64,000 nt of DNA from Primulina eburnea (taxonomy: Eukaryota; Streptophyta; Magnoliopsida; Lamiales; Gesneriaceae). Within the stretch, counting starts at the first letter, position 1. Every line of letters starts with the position of its first letter. The notes under the pieces were generated by a model. The model was given only the letters and a program-made list of their open reading frames with translations. It searched no databases and had not been told where the DNA came from. The stretch is from NCBI RefSeq assembly GCF_022965805.1, contig NC_133101.1, forward strand, positions 47,076,342 to 47,140,341, read 5' to 3'. Both the position numbers and the translations under genes were made by a program. Positions 21,058 to 32,337 of this stretch are shown in pieces.

Positions 21058-22624
21058 ATGGATACTGTGAGAGGCATACTGTATGTAGGTGGCTATGTCA
21101 TTATTGAAGATGGTAGGGTTGGGTATAGTATCCCCGCGACAAGGCCCATTAAAATCTCTCGGTCTATTACATTTTCTCAATTGGTGAATTATGTGCATCG
21201 CAAGCTGGATATCGACCCATCAAAATTCTGCATCAAGTTGTCAACGAAATATTGTTATAGCTCGTTGGCTCGTTACACTGAAGATCATGTCTATATCACG
21301 GATGATGATAGTCTACAATTTATGTTTGATTTGCCGATACTGGATTGCATGTACTTGTATGTTGATTCATCTCCAGTGTTACAGAACGTAAGTGATTATG
21401 ATTTTGATGCAGTCATGCCAGTAATAACGCAAGGTTTGGGAACGGTAGGTTTGAATGAAGCGGGACCTTCTATGTATAACATCGATGAACAGTCAGGGCT
21501 TACATACTCTGGGATCGACACTGGTCCTTGGGATCACCATATCACGGCTGACACTGAAGAGGACTATGCATGGGGGATGAATACAACACGAGAATGAGAT
21601 TTTACTTCAAGAGGTTGGGATCATCATATCACGGGTCCATCAGGAGTTGATGTCGCATGGGGTTCTAGTAGAACATGTCAATTGGATGCAAATATTCCCG
21701 CCCCAATTACAGAACACATGCCTGAGCAAGATGATTTATTCGGGGACAGTTCGCATCATGTCATGAATAGAGATGATGATTTGTATGCTACATCAAGTGA
21801 CGGAGAAGATGATCATCATGTTGACAATGAAAATGAAGGGACATCGGCGCGTGTGTTAATGTCTGGAGCAACAATGACAGAGAACATTCCTATTGCACCG
21901 GAGCAACAGTTACGTGAAATTCCTCAATTTTTCAATGAAGTCTATCATGAACAAATTCCAGATTCATTTGGTATTCCTTCTGCATCCCGAACAAACTTTT
22001 ACAAACTTTCAATTTTGCTCTAATTTCAACAGCAGGTTCAAAAACATTCATTTAAAAGACTTATGTTGGGAAGCAGGGATACAACACCAAGTTGAAAAAT
22101 TTAATGCGACAATGGAGGCAATTAAAACAAATAATGCAGCAGCTTTCACGTATTTGTCCAACATTCCAAAAGAAAAATGGTCATTGGCTCATGATGGTGG
22201 ATGGCGCCGAGGGATAATGACGACGAACATGTCGGAGTGTATTAATGGTGTGTTGAAAGGGGCGCGACGTCTTGCAATAACTGCGATAGTCGAGATGAGC
22301 TTTCAGCGTTGCGTGCATTATTTCATTCAACGGCGAGCTCGAAGTGATAAGATGCTGGAAAAAAATCAACCATGGACCGACTATGCATACTCTAAATTTG
22401 ATATGTGGTCAAAAAAGTCAATTGAACATCGAGTTGTAAGATTTGACCAAAGGGATAAAACAGCATCTGTCGCGACAGGAGGAAGACCAGGTCGTCAACA
22501 TCACGTACAAGCTGTGAACATTTCTACGCGTGATTGCACCTGTGGTAAATTCAAAATATTTGGAATACCTTGTTCACATGTTACATGTTATATGTTCAGC
22601 GAAACAGTATTAAAAAGTCAATAA
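21058..22624 (+). pseudogene. MURA-type transposase, central catalytic region deleted
   Basis: The N-terminal block (21058-21597) has the small domain seen at the start of MuDR-type transposases. It ends at an in-frame TGA (21595-21597) after which the same frame continues (to 22023). A different frame from about 22024 carries the C-terminal region: FNSRFKNIHLKDLCWEAG, the MTTNMSECINGVLKGAR block and a SWIM zinc finger (CTCGKFKIFGIPCSHV). The DDE catalytic domain that should lie between LREIPQFFNEVYHEQ and FNSRF is absent, and the protein ends soon after SWIM. The transposase would bind the subterminal motifs and mobilise the element; this copy cannot. Confidence 0.85.
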
Positions 22625-22746
22625 TACAAAAATAGTTTACGAATGTCGCAAAAAATATGTTGCAGCAACAACTTGTAATTAAAATAAAAAAATTGCTAAA
22701 CATACAACAATACGATGTAAGTAATTGTGTATATCTAAATAAATAG

Positions 22747-24916
22747 TTAATGTCGATGGTAACGATGCCCCCCAGTGCCACACGGTGGTCTCCTGATTAC
22801 TCTACTTCCACGACCTAACATCTGTTCATCATCTCCATGAGTACTTGTTTGTCCTGCAGATGTACTGGTATCGGAAATGTTCCCACCAACCTCAAACCCT
22901 TCTGGATCAGAATATTGTGGAAATGGTATGGGCGACGGGTTAAAAGTAGGGCGACTCTCATTCATACCCGGTCGAAAGTCACTTTGTAGAAATTGTGTAA
23001 AACTACCAACAATTGGAGTGTAGTAACCAGCGTCATATGATAGAAAGCTTGAAACCACTGGCGGAGTAGTGTACGCCATATTTGAAGATGATGGTCCGGG
23101 TTCAAACTCATTTCATGTCCACATCGGTGGATATTGCACATGAGCTGGGCGTGCCTGTGACGTAGATGCATATGATATGTAACACATATTTAATACAACA
23201 AATTAAATTCCCGTACATATGTAGATAAATAAAACATTTCTTACGATAAATTGTCGGTAGTTTGCATCAACAGGATGATAGCCCATGATGTTCGAAGGTA
23301 CCACTGGCGGCGAGAGCACTATCTATGAAATGCGATAATACCAACCAATATAGTCCACTGTGATGGCGGGCATACCAGGGGTATGACATAGTGTCCACCA
23401 ATCACAAAATTATATCTATCATTCCACATTTGTACAAAATCCGCGTGATATGTCGCCCAATCGAAGTTGTTCCGCCCTTGTCGAGTCAGCTTATGGAAAT
23501 TGTCGAAGTTAGTAGCAGGTGGCGGAATACCCTGACGCATTCCGAACTGTCGGAGACACCGCTCTGGTCTATGCATCTCAACGATATGAAAATTAATCAA
23601 TGTGTATGCCGACCGACATAGATGAATGCTATTTTCATCCAGAATTCTGCCAACCTCCGGAGACTCCATATCATAAACTGTCCATAGAAACTGAAGCAAA
23701 TAAAATGAAAAAAAGATTAGCAATTTCATAATATATAAATAAGATTAAAATTGTAAAAAAATTTCAAACTCTAAACAAATAATTTATATATCTAGCTGCC
23801 ATTCTACCATCCTGTCAAGCATATCTCTCATTATACGGACCGAATGCTGGGCCGTGTGTGTCAAAGAAAATCCGCGTCTCCACCTGTAATTTAAAAAAGT
23901 ACACAATATTTTCATTTTAAAAAATAAGAAATAATAATATTAAATTTTAACTATTTTTTATTAGTACCGTGCGCCGTACGGTGGGAATGATAGTCCCTGC
24001 ATCACATCCGCAGCCTGCTCTTCTGAAATAGATACTTGTTCAGCTCTATCAGGGCAAAGAAGAATAATCCTAGACCACACCCAAATCTGCAATAACATAC
24101 AACAGAAATAGTCAAATCTTAAGAAAAAAAAGTACAAAAAACATAATGACCGTATAAATGTACAAATACCTGCAATATCTGAACTGGGCCACACAAATCG
24201 CCCTTCAAACTCATTGATGTGTCGCACAACTCTCTATAAAGATATGCCAACACAGAAGAACCCCAGCTGTACGTATTCACTAATTCTATGTGCTCAAGGA
24301 ACTGCAAATACATAAGTTTCACAGCAGCACCTTCCGAGTCCGGAAACATACATCCACCAATGATCATTAATGCAACACAACGAGAATATTGTGTCACCTC
24401 CTCTTCAGTGCTTTCGTCATTAACCATATTATTTAGGCAATGATCTAGCAAAGCGGTCAGATAAAGATGTGCACCTTTAATCTGAGAAGATGTGGGCGTA
24501 AAACCCAACCAGGTAGCGCAGCGCTGTTGTAAAGTATGTTTATTGTACGCGGTATCTACACCAGTGATGAGAATGCCATCAATATTCAACCCCCAAATAA
24601 TGGCAACGTCCTGCAGGGTGATTGTTGCCTCGCCCACGGTTAGGTGAAATGTGTGTGTCTCACGACGCCATCTCTCAACAATGGCTGTAACCAAATGATT
24701 ATCATAATATTTAATAGGACCACACTGAATGACACCATAGAAGCCCATGCGTGCAAGACATAGGCGGACACGGAGGTGAATACCAGCATTATGTAATCTC
24801 CAAAGACATTTGTCTGACCGGCGTGGCGAAATTATTGCATCCATATTTTCAGCGTTGATATTAGTTGATATGTGTCTATCCCGCAAATACAACATATTCT
24901 CCGTATTTTCAGCCAT
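22747..24916 (-). pseudogene. Plant mobile domain (MAIN/PP7-long-form-like) gene carried by the MULE
   Basis: Exon 1 (24170-24916) encodes the plant mobile domain start (LWRLHNAGIHLRVRLCLARM; TITLQDVAIIWGLNIDG). A GT donor and AG acceptor join it in frame to exon 2 (23968-24086; IWVWSRIILL..., FPPYGAR). A third exon from 23883 continues in frame (WRRGFSLTHTAQHSVRIM). Its expected donor at 23795 reads CT instead of GT. Exon 4 from 23690 (FLWTVYD, HRPERCLRQFG) has a frameshift near 23370. The last exon (22747 to about 23079) ends in a Gly/Arg/His-rich tail (RRPPCGTGGHRYHRH). Cellular relatives (MAIN, MAIL1) act in silencing and meristem maintenance; plant transposons often carry such genes. It looks recently inactivated. 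Confidence 0.82.
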
Positions 24917-24918
24917 CT

Positions 24919-25408
24919 TGCAAACAATAAATCATTAGTTAATAGTTATTTGTTATAAAATATATACATTAGCAATAGTTATTTATTATAAAAAATATAA
25001 CATGTAATTACAATAAATAAATTAGTAATACTTATTTATTATAATAAATACATTAGTAATAGTTATAAAACGTATACATTTATTGTAATTAAATTAAGTA
25101 TACTTATTATTATATAATTAATATTATAAGTATTTGAATAAAAAAATTACTTCATGGAATTAATATATAGGTATTAATGTTATACAATTAATATTTTAAT
25201 TATTCAGTATTAATATTTTAATACGTGATGCAATTAAAAATATAAGTAATAACAAAATTGCGTGAGTCAATTAATATTAATATATAAGTATTAAAATTAT
25301 ACAATATAAAAGTATTAATATATACGTATTAATATTATTTTATAATTATAAATATATAAGTATCAAAATAGTTATTATTATACAATTAATATATAATAAT
25401 TTAAATAA
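24919..25408. other. AT-rich interior of MULE left of the viral insertion
   Basis: This stretch is almost only A and T, with repeated ATTAATAT/TTATTATA patterns. It corresponds to the upstream part of the leader intron of the minus-strand mobile-domain gene, whose acceptor CAAG directly precedes the ATG (24917-24918). No gene is visible. Confidence 0.55.
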
Positions 25409-25454
25409 AGAGCCATGGAAATAGTCTGGTTAATAATTTAGCACTTTTATTCAA

Positions 25455-26510
25455 ATGAATACTTTCAGTATGAAAGAAACTGTTCATAACAGTTTAAATG
25501 AAGAATATGATTTACCTGAAAATTTAGATTTATTGAATAAATGGACTATTCCTAAGATAGAATCTAAAATGATCTATAAGTTAGGAACTTTTGAAAGAAT
25601 TGGTTTTAAACAAGTAGTTAAAACTACAGAATCATCTGTACCTCTTCATAATAATGAAATGGTTATAAGATTGTTAAACAATAAAGATATTATGTCTTAT
25701 ATGAAAAATTATAAATTTATTCATATAGGATTAATTCAAATTGCTTTTAGACCTTTAACATTAGAAGGTTTACCAGAAAGCTTTATAGCAGCTTTAAGAG
25801 ATGGTAGAAATTTAAATTGGAAACAATCCCTTATGGGAATAATTCAATCTAGTCTGGCACATGGTCCAGTATATTTTGATGTTTATCCAAATTTATCTTT
25901 ATCTTTGTTTGATCCAAATATATTAGACGCTTTAACATTAAAGGTTAAAACTCATGGTTATAATTATACTCCTGGAACAGAAATTATATGTATCTGTTAT
26001 CGTATTTATTATAAACCATTATTTACACTGAATCCTATGTGTAAAAAAATAGATAAAAAATTAAATGAAACTATTCTAATAGAAACTAATTTTAATAGAT
26101 CTAACATTACAACTCGTAGATCTATAAAATGGGAAGAAATAGAATTTCCAGAAAACTGGATAATTGAACAAGCTGTTCCTAGAAATTCTATAATAAATAG
26201 AAATTTAGAACAAGTCATACAAACTAATGAAGGAACTGTTCAAATACAGTTTAATAATGAACAAAGAAGATTATTACCCTCTTCTGTTTATGCTAGATCA
26301 AAATCTAGTCATTCTTTTATTTCTCCTCTAGATTATATGGTTGATATACCACAAACTTCTAGAGAATCTACTTCTCAAGTTAGAGAAGAATTAGAATCTA
26401 CTAATACAGTAGATGATTTAATTATAAATCAAAACAATATTGTTCATAAAAGTAACTTTCAAAAAGTTAGAGAAACTGATACAGTTTCAGAAATGAATTT
26501 TAGTATTTAA
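25455..26510 (+). CDS. Pararetrovirus movement protein (30K superfamily)
   Basis: This intact 351-codon frame has the conserved core of caulimovirid movement proteins at residues 95-175 (IHIGLIQIAFRPLT..GLPESF..ALRDGR, then HGPVYFDVYPNLSLSL). These proteins enlarge plasmodesmata to let virus pass between cells. The stop overlaps the next start as TAATG at 26508-26512, so the next ORF could be reached by reinitiation. The sequence is very A/T-rich like the rest of the virus. The start is the first ATG about 40 bases after the viral left end. Confidence 0.85.
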   Translation: MNTFSMKETVHNSLNEEYDLPENLDLLNKWTIPKIESKMIYKLGTFERIGFKQVVKTTESSVPLHNNEMVIRLLNNKDIMSYMKNYKFIHIGLIQIAFRPLTLEGLPESFIAALRDGRNLNWKQSLMGIIQSSLAHGPVYFDVYPNLSLSLFDPNILDALTLKVKTHGYNYTPGTEIICICYRIYYKPLFTLNPMCKKIDKKLNETILIETNFNRSNITTRRSIKWEEIEFPENWIIEQAVPRNSIINRNLEQVIQTNEGTVQIQFNNEQRRLLPSSVYARSKSSHSFISPLDYMVDIPQTSRESTSQVREELESTNTVDDLIINQNNIVHKSNFQKVRETDTVSEMNFSI

Positions 26511-29317
26511 TGGATAGTAAATCAAAGATTGATTTTACTAAAGGATCTTCTGCTAGAGCAAAGATCAATGCAGAATTTTATTTACCAAAATGGGAATCTT
26601 TCAGAAATTGGTACTTTAAAAGTTTTTCTGAAGAAGAGTTTGAATATATAGTTTCAACATTTTATAAATATTGTGAAAACCAGAATAAATTAATACATTT
26701 TGTTCCTTGGTTTTTTAAAACATTTATTATAGATTATATTTCTATTCTTGAAAGAAATTATAAACTTTCTTCGGAACAGATTCAAAAATCTGTTTATCCT
26801 CCTCAACAATCTTTTATAATAGAAAAAAATAATAAAATTTTAAATTTTACTGCTTTTTCAAAATTATTTGAAAATGATATGTTACAAATTACTGTTAAAC
26901 ATATTAATCAGATAATTGAAAAACAGAATTATACAAATTTATACCTTACGATTATAGGAGAAGAGATTAATTCTCTTAAAGATCGTATTGATAAAATTAT
27001 TTTAACTATTAATAAAATTAAACCAGATGTTCACATAGAAGAAACAGAAAATAATATTGTTTCTGTTGCTACTTCTTCTATACAATCCCCTCCTGATATT
27101 AAAGATTTTAAATTTAAATCTTCTATTTCTGATATAGAAAAATTATTAGAAGAAAAATTTAGAAATCTTAATTTAAACACTCTTAATGAAGAGTTTGAAG
27201 AATTAGAAAAAATAAATAATTCTGAAGATGAGATTAATAAAATTAAATGGGCTGATAGACCTACTACATCTAAATATTATTATAATAAACCTACTCCCAT
27301 GGATGTTCTTATTGAAGAAAATGAATATATTTTTGCTAATAGCTATAATGAGAAAAATATTTATGAATGGAATATTGATGGTTTTAGTGATAGGCAAATC
27401 TATAATACTGCTCACAGAATGCTAATGTATAGTACTGTGTGTAAATCATCAGGTAATACTGATAAAAATATTGCTAAAATGATAACAGCAGGATTCACTG
27501 GCCAACTTAAAGGTTGGTGGGATAATTATTTATATTATTCTCAAAAAGATGAAATCTTTAATTCCATAAAAATGGAAAATAATATTCAATCAGAAAATGT
27601 AGTTTATACATTAATACTAACTATGATTGAACATTTCACAGGAAAATTCACTGATAATAGTGAACAAATTAGAACTTTATTAAGTAATCTAAAATGTAAA
27701 ACACTTACTGATTTTAGATGGTATAAAGATACTTTCTTATCTCGTATTTATGAGATTCCAGACTGTAATAATAGTCTTTGGAAAGCTAAATTCATAGATG
27801 GCTTACCTTTCTTATTTGCAGAAAAGGTTAGAAAAGTATTAAGAAAAGATGATATAAATATCTCTTATGATAATTATACTTATGGTAATTTAATTAATAC
27901 TTGTATTCAAGAGGGTTTAGCTCTCTGTAATGAATTAAAATTAAATAATCAAATTAAAAGACAGAATTTACTAGAAAAAAAACAGTTAGGTAAATTTTGT
28001 GATCAATTTGGTATGGACTTACCTAATAAAGGTAAGAAAAAAATTAAAGATAATGATGATAAGATTTATAAGAAAAGACATTTGTCTGAAAGACAAAAAG
28101 ATAGAAAAAAGAAAAGAAAAGAAATTCGTGAATCAGCTAAAGCTGATAGGAAAAAAGATAACAAAAATAAATTAATAATTTGTAGAAAATGTAAAAAGCC
28201 AGGACATTATGCTAATCAATGTTGGGCTAAAAACAAAATTAATAATTTAGATATAGATGAAAATCTAAAAGAAAAATTATTTAAAATAATAATGGATTCA
28301 AATAATAATTCTGACAGTGAAACTGAGAATTCTTCAGAATCCTATAATTCAGAAGAAATTGTTGATAATGAATCTGATATTTCAGATTTAGAAGAATGCA
28401 ATAATTGTATACAAGGAAAATCTTGTATTAATCCTATAGAGGATAATAATAAGAATGATGAGTTTTATAAACTTATGTCTCAATTTCAAGATTTAAATAT
28501 TAATGTTTTAACTAACAATAATATTTTAGAATTCCTTAAAATGATTAAGGATCCAATATTAAAATCCACTATCATAGATCAAATGGAGAATACTGCTTCA
28601 ACAAGTAATAATAATATTCTTGTTAAACAAGAACAAGCTTATTCTATGAAAGAGATTAAAAATCTTTTACAGAAAAAATATAGTCAACAAAATCCAGTTA
28701 CTATACAGGATTTAGTTAAAGAGATTGATAATCTTAAACAACAAGTAAAATTTTTACATGATAACAATAATAGTTTAAATTATCGTATTTCAGTCATTGA
28801 GAATAATAATAATTCAATTTCTGAAAGTTTTGAAAATATTCAGGATATTTCATTTCCTAATAATAATCAAAAACATTTATCTGTTTTGAGTATGATTATA
28901 TCTCAAAAATGGTATACTAATATTACTTTATTAATTGATAATTCTTATAAAAAGAATTTCATTGCTATGATAAATAGTGGTGCAGATTTAAACGTAATAC
29001 AGGAAGGATTAATTCCTACAAAATATTTTCATAAAACTACTCATTCTCTTTCTCATGCAGGAGGAGAACCTTTAGAAATAAATTACAAATTACCTAAAGC
29101 TTATATTTGCAAAGATAAAAACTGTATTCAAACCAGTTTTTTATTAGCGAAAGATATTTCTAGCCAACTTATACTTGGTCTTCCTTTTATATATCAAATT
29201 TATCCTTTAACTCATGTTGATGATAAAGGTATAATAGGAACTTATCAAGGTAATCCTATTTCTTTTCAGTTTATAACTAAACCTGTTCATAGAATCTTAA
29301 ATGAATTACAAGAATAG
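26510..29317 (+). CDS. Pararetrovirus capsid, zinc knuckle and aspartic protease (protease site altered)
   Basis: The 935-codon frame has an N-terminal unrecognised region, a probable coiled coil (around residues 205-245), a capsid-like core (about 285-480; WWDNYLYYSQ, LPFLFAEKVRKVL), a long basic stretch and a CCHC knuckle (CRKCKKPGHYANQC, about residues 559-572). An acidic Ser/Asn-rich region and a second coiled-coil segment follow. The protease region near residue 824 reads INSGADLN where a catalytic aspartate (D-S/T-G) is expected, a GAT to AAT type change. The frame stops at TAG 29315-29317, before the RT; related viruses continue as one polyprotein, so this stop is probably a mutation. 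Confidence 0.85.
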   Translation: MDSKSKIDFTKGSSARAKINAEFYLPKWESFRNWYFKSFSEEEFEYIVSTFYKYCENQNKLIHFVPWFFKTFIIDYISILERNYKLSSEQIQKSVYPPQQSFIIEKNNKILNFTAFSKLFENDMLQITVKHINQIIEKQNYTNLYLTIIGEEINSLKDRIDKIILTINKIKPDVHIEETENNIVSVATSSIQSPPDIKDFKFKSSISDIEKLLEEKFRNLNLNTLNEEFEELEKINNSEDEINKIKWADRPTTSKYYYNKPTPMDVLIEENEYIFANSYNEKNIYEWNIDGFSDRQIYNTAHRMLMYSTVCKSSGNTDKNIAKMITAGFTGQLKGWWDNYLYYSQKDEIFNSIKMENNIQSENVVYTLILTMIEHFTGKFTDNSEQIRTLLSNLKCKTLTDFRWYKDTFLSRIYEIPDCNNSLWKAKFIDGLPFLFAEKVRKVLRKDDINISYDNYTYGNLINTCIQEGLALCNELKLNNQIKRQNLLEKKQLGKFCDQFGMDLPNKGKKKIKDNDDKIYKKRHLSERQKDRKKKRKEIRESAKADRKKDNKNKLIICRKCKKPGHYANQCWAKNKINNLDIDENLKEKLFKIIMDSNNNSDSETENSSESYNSEEIVDNESDISDLEECNNCIQGKSCINPIEDNNKNDEFYKLMSQFQDLNINVLTNNNILEFLKMIKDPILKSTIIDQMENTASTSNNNILVKQEQAYSMKEIKNLLQKKYSQQNPVTIQDLVKEIDNLKQQVKFLHDNNNSLNYRISVIENNNNSISESFENIQDISFPNNNQKHLSVLSMIISQKWYTNITLLIDNSYKKNFIAMINSGADLNVIQEGLIPTKYFHKTTHSLSHAGGEPLEINYKLPKAYICKDKNCIQTSFLLAKDISSQLILGLPFIYQIYPLTHVDDKGIIGTYQGNPISFQFITKPVHRILNELQE

Positions 29318-30826
29318 ATTGAAAGAAAAACCTTTCAAATAAATTCTTTAAAAGAAGAAATAAAATTTCTTACAATTGATGAAAAATTACAGAATCCTAA
29401 ATTACAGGAAAAAATAAAAACTATTTATAATAAATTTTCATTAGAAATATGTAATGATTTACCAAATGCTTTTTTTGGAATCGTAAGAAGCATATTATTT
29501 CTCTTCCATATGAAGAGAATTTTGATGAGAGAAATATTCCTAGCAAGGCTCGTCCTTGTCAAATGAATTCTGAATATCTAGAATTATGTAAGAATGAAAT
29601 TCATTCTTTATTAGATAAAGGTTTAATAAAACCTTCTCAATCTCCTTGGTCATGTACTGCTTTCTATGTTAATAAACATTCTGAACAAGAAAGAGGTGTT
29701 CCAAGATTAGTAATAAATTATAAACTCCTTAATAAGGTTTTAAAATGGATTAGGCATCCTATTCCTAATAAAAAAAGATTTATTAGATAGATTAGTGCAT
29801 GCAATTATATTTTCAAAATTTGATTTAAAATCAGGATTTTGGCAGATTCAAGTAAAAGAATCTGATAGGTATAAAACTGCTTTTAATGTTCCTATAGGAC
29901 ATTATGAATGGACAGTAATGCCATTTGGCCTTAAAAATGCCCCTTCAGAATTTCAACAAATAATGAATGATATTTTTTATAACTATAGCAATTTTATAAT
30001 TGTTTATATAGATGATATCTTAGTGTTTTCCAATGATATTGAAACACATTTTAAACATTTAGAAATGTTTAAAAATATTGTTGTTCAAAATGGTCTTGTT
30101 ATTTCAAAATCTAAAATGATTTTATTTCAAACTAATATTAGATTTCTTGGTCATATGATTGAAAAAGGAAAAATAATTCCTATTCAAAGAAGTATTGAAT
30201 TTGGTTCAAAATTTCCTGATATAATTACTGATAAAACTCAGTTGCAAAGATTTTTAGGAATTTTAAATTATATTTCTCCTTATATTCAAAATCTTATTAA
30301 AGATTCTGCTATCTTATATGATAGACTGAAGAAAAATCCTTTACCTTGGACAGAAAAGCATACTAAAGCTGTTCAGATTATTAAAGATAAAGTTAAAAAT
30401 CTTCCTTGTCTTATGCTGGCAAATCCTTTATGGGATAAAATTGTAGAAACTGATGCCTCGGATATAGGTTTTGGAGGAATTTTAAAACAAAAAGATCCTC
30501 AAACAAAACAAGAATATCTTATAAGATTTTATTCTGGGAAGTGGAATAATGCTCAGAAAAATTACTCCACAGTAGCAAAAGAAATCTTAGCTATTGTTAG
30601 ATGTATTTTAAAATTTCAAGATGGTTTATATAATCAAAAGTTTATTATAAAAACTGACTGCAAATCTGCAAAATTTATGTTTAATAAAGATTTTAAACAT
30701 GATGTTTCTAAGCAAATGTTTGCTAGATGGCAGGCTCATTTAGCTCCTTTTGATTTTGAGATCATTTATAAAAAAGGTGAAGATAATCATCTACCAGATT
30801 TCTTAACTCGAGAATATTTATCTTAA
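29318..30826 (+). pseudogene. Pararetrovirus reverse transcriptase and RNase H, broken at its 5' end
   Basis: After the TAG at 29317 the sequence stays coding-like, but a frame change lies near 29480 and a second one in an A-run near 29770. The main intact block (29795-30826) carries the RT palm with YIDDILVFS, the connection region, and an RNase H domain (ETDASDIGFGGIL; IKTDCKSAKFM). It ends at TAA overlapping the next ATG (TAATG, 30824-30828). The enzyme would copy pregenomic RNA into DNA. Catalytic aspartates are present, so inactivation is by the upstream breaks. Confidence 0.88.
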
Positions 30827-32229
30827 TGTTTTCATCTACAGATATGTACTCTCGAGGCAGAGGAGAGTCCTCTTATAGAGGGCGAGGTGGTAGGGGAAAA
30901 CCCCCTAATATTATAGCACAACATGGAAAACAGAGGCTAATAGCCCAAAACTTATCAAGTTCATCAGCCAGTAATACTGAGCAGAATGAGTTATACAATG
31001 AATTTCAAGAATTCTTGAAACAAAAGCAGAAAAATAATTCTGATTCTCAGTCTTCAGCATCATATGCTAATATCATCAAAGAAGATGATAATGATACAGC
31101 TCTTTATACAGAGACTAAACATCGTGAATTAATTCTTCTTATAGAAGAAAAAGATCTCCAATGGGAAAAGACTCCATGGACTATCATGGACAGATACTTT
31201 ACCAATACATCATATGTATATGGTGCTTATAAGCAAAGAGGATTTTATGAAAATCTTCTCATTTCTACAAAAAGTGTTGATATAACTCACTTTTTCAGTA
31301 ATACTCAGCAGAAAGGAAGTTATAACTTCTCAAAATTCATTATCAAAAAGATTATATCTATTGAAGAATGGGGTATATCTCCATTAGTGGAAAAAGAATT
31401 TTATTCTGAACCTCATAAAATGAGTTTTAAATTCAATTTTTGGGATTACGTTGAGAGTTTTAATAAAACTCTATTTTATGAAAATGAAAAGAAGAAACAT
31501 ACATGGTTTCTGAAAATTTGCGAAAATATTTTTCACCATCCTATTCCAAATTGGTTCTACATTTGGTGGAAAATATTTGGTCCATCTGCAAAAATTTTGC
31601 CAGAGGTTTTTATAAAACCTATGAATACATGGTTAAACGTGGCTCCATGCATAAAGAAATCCTTTTCTGATCATTGGATTGATGGCAAGACCTTATGTCT
31701 ATTCTTCATGGAATTTGGAATTCCATGGATCTGGAGATGGCAACCAGAATGTGATTATACTGAGGAAGGTATCCCTTGCTTAAAAAGAGTTAGTTATACT
31801 AAATTTTGGGATAAAATGTTAAGAGAAGATCCAGCAACTGGAAAACTTCATGGTCATGAAACTCTTCTAACTATGGAGGAAAAAATTTCTTTATATCAGA
31901 AAGAAGTCCATCATCAGCAAGAAAAAGAAAAAGACTCTATGAGTCCCTTCAAAATTCTGACTCAGAAATATTCTGACATCTATTCCAAAGAGAAGATGAT
32001 GGAAGTATATATTGAAGAAATGAAAAAGGATTTATATTCCAACATTGGATGTTCCGATTCAAAATCAGACAAATCAATGGCTTCTGAATCAAGTGCAAAT
32101 CAATTCATTCATTTAATGAATATGCAGGATGCTCAAGACCCGGAGGATGATATTCCTCAATTTTCTCAAATAAATGATATTTTTGAGAATTTGAAGAATT
32201 CTTTGAAAGAAAATATTAAAGAAGATTGA
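30826..32229 (+). CDS. Pararetrovirus last ORF, function unknown (florendovirus ORF2-like)
   Basis: This intact 467-codon frame starts inside the preceding stop (TAATG). It opens with an Arg/Gly-rich segment (YSRGRGESSYRGRGGRGKPP, residues 7-26) that could bind nucleic acid. A Trp/Phe-rich central domain follows (NWFYIWWKIFG; FGIPWIWRWQPECDY; TKFWDKMLREDPATGKLHG), then a charged helical tail with coiled-coil character. It does not look like the transactivator of caulimoviruses. A conserved last ORF of unknown role is typical of florendoviruses, to which I tentatively assign it. Confidence 0.7.
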   Translation: MFSSTDMYSRGRGESSYRGRGGRGKPPNIIAQHGKQRLIAQNLSSSSASNTEQNELYNEFQEFLKQKQKNNSDSQSSASYANIIKEDDNDTALYTETKHRELILLIEEKDLQWEKTPWTIMDRYFTNTSYVYGAYKQRGFYENLLISTKSVDITHFFSNTQQKGSYNFSKFIIKKIISIEEWGISPLVEKEFYSEPHKMSFKFNFWDYVESFNKTLFYENEKKKHTWFLKICENIFHHPIPNWFYIWWKIFGPSAKILPEVFIKPMNTWLNVAPCIKKSFSDHWIDGKTLCLFFMEFGIPWIWRWQPECDYTEEGIPCLKRVSYTKFWDKMLREDPATGKLHGHETLLTMEEKISLYQKEVHHQQEKEKDSMSPFKILTQKYSDIYSKEKMMEVYIEEMKKDLYSNIGCSDSKSDKSMASESSANQFIHLMNMQDAQDPEDDIPQFSQINDIFENLKNSLKENIKED

Positions 32230-32337
32230 ATTTGTCAGAAAAAGAATATGAAGCTGGTGGAATATCACATATTATCATGGCATATCGTGAAAAAAGTGGG
32301 TGGAATAACACTGTAGACTTTTTGAATTTATAACATG

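Noticed and set aside
25455..32229. An intact, infectious viral genome
   Set aside because: The altered protease site, a stop and two frameshifts break the protease-RT region; it is an endogenous relic.
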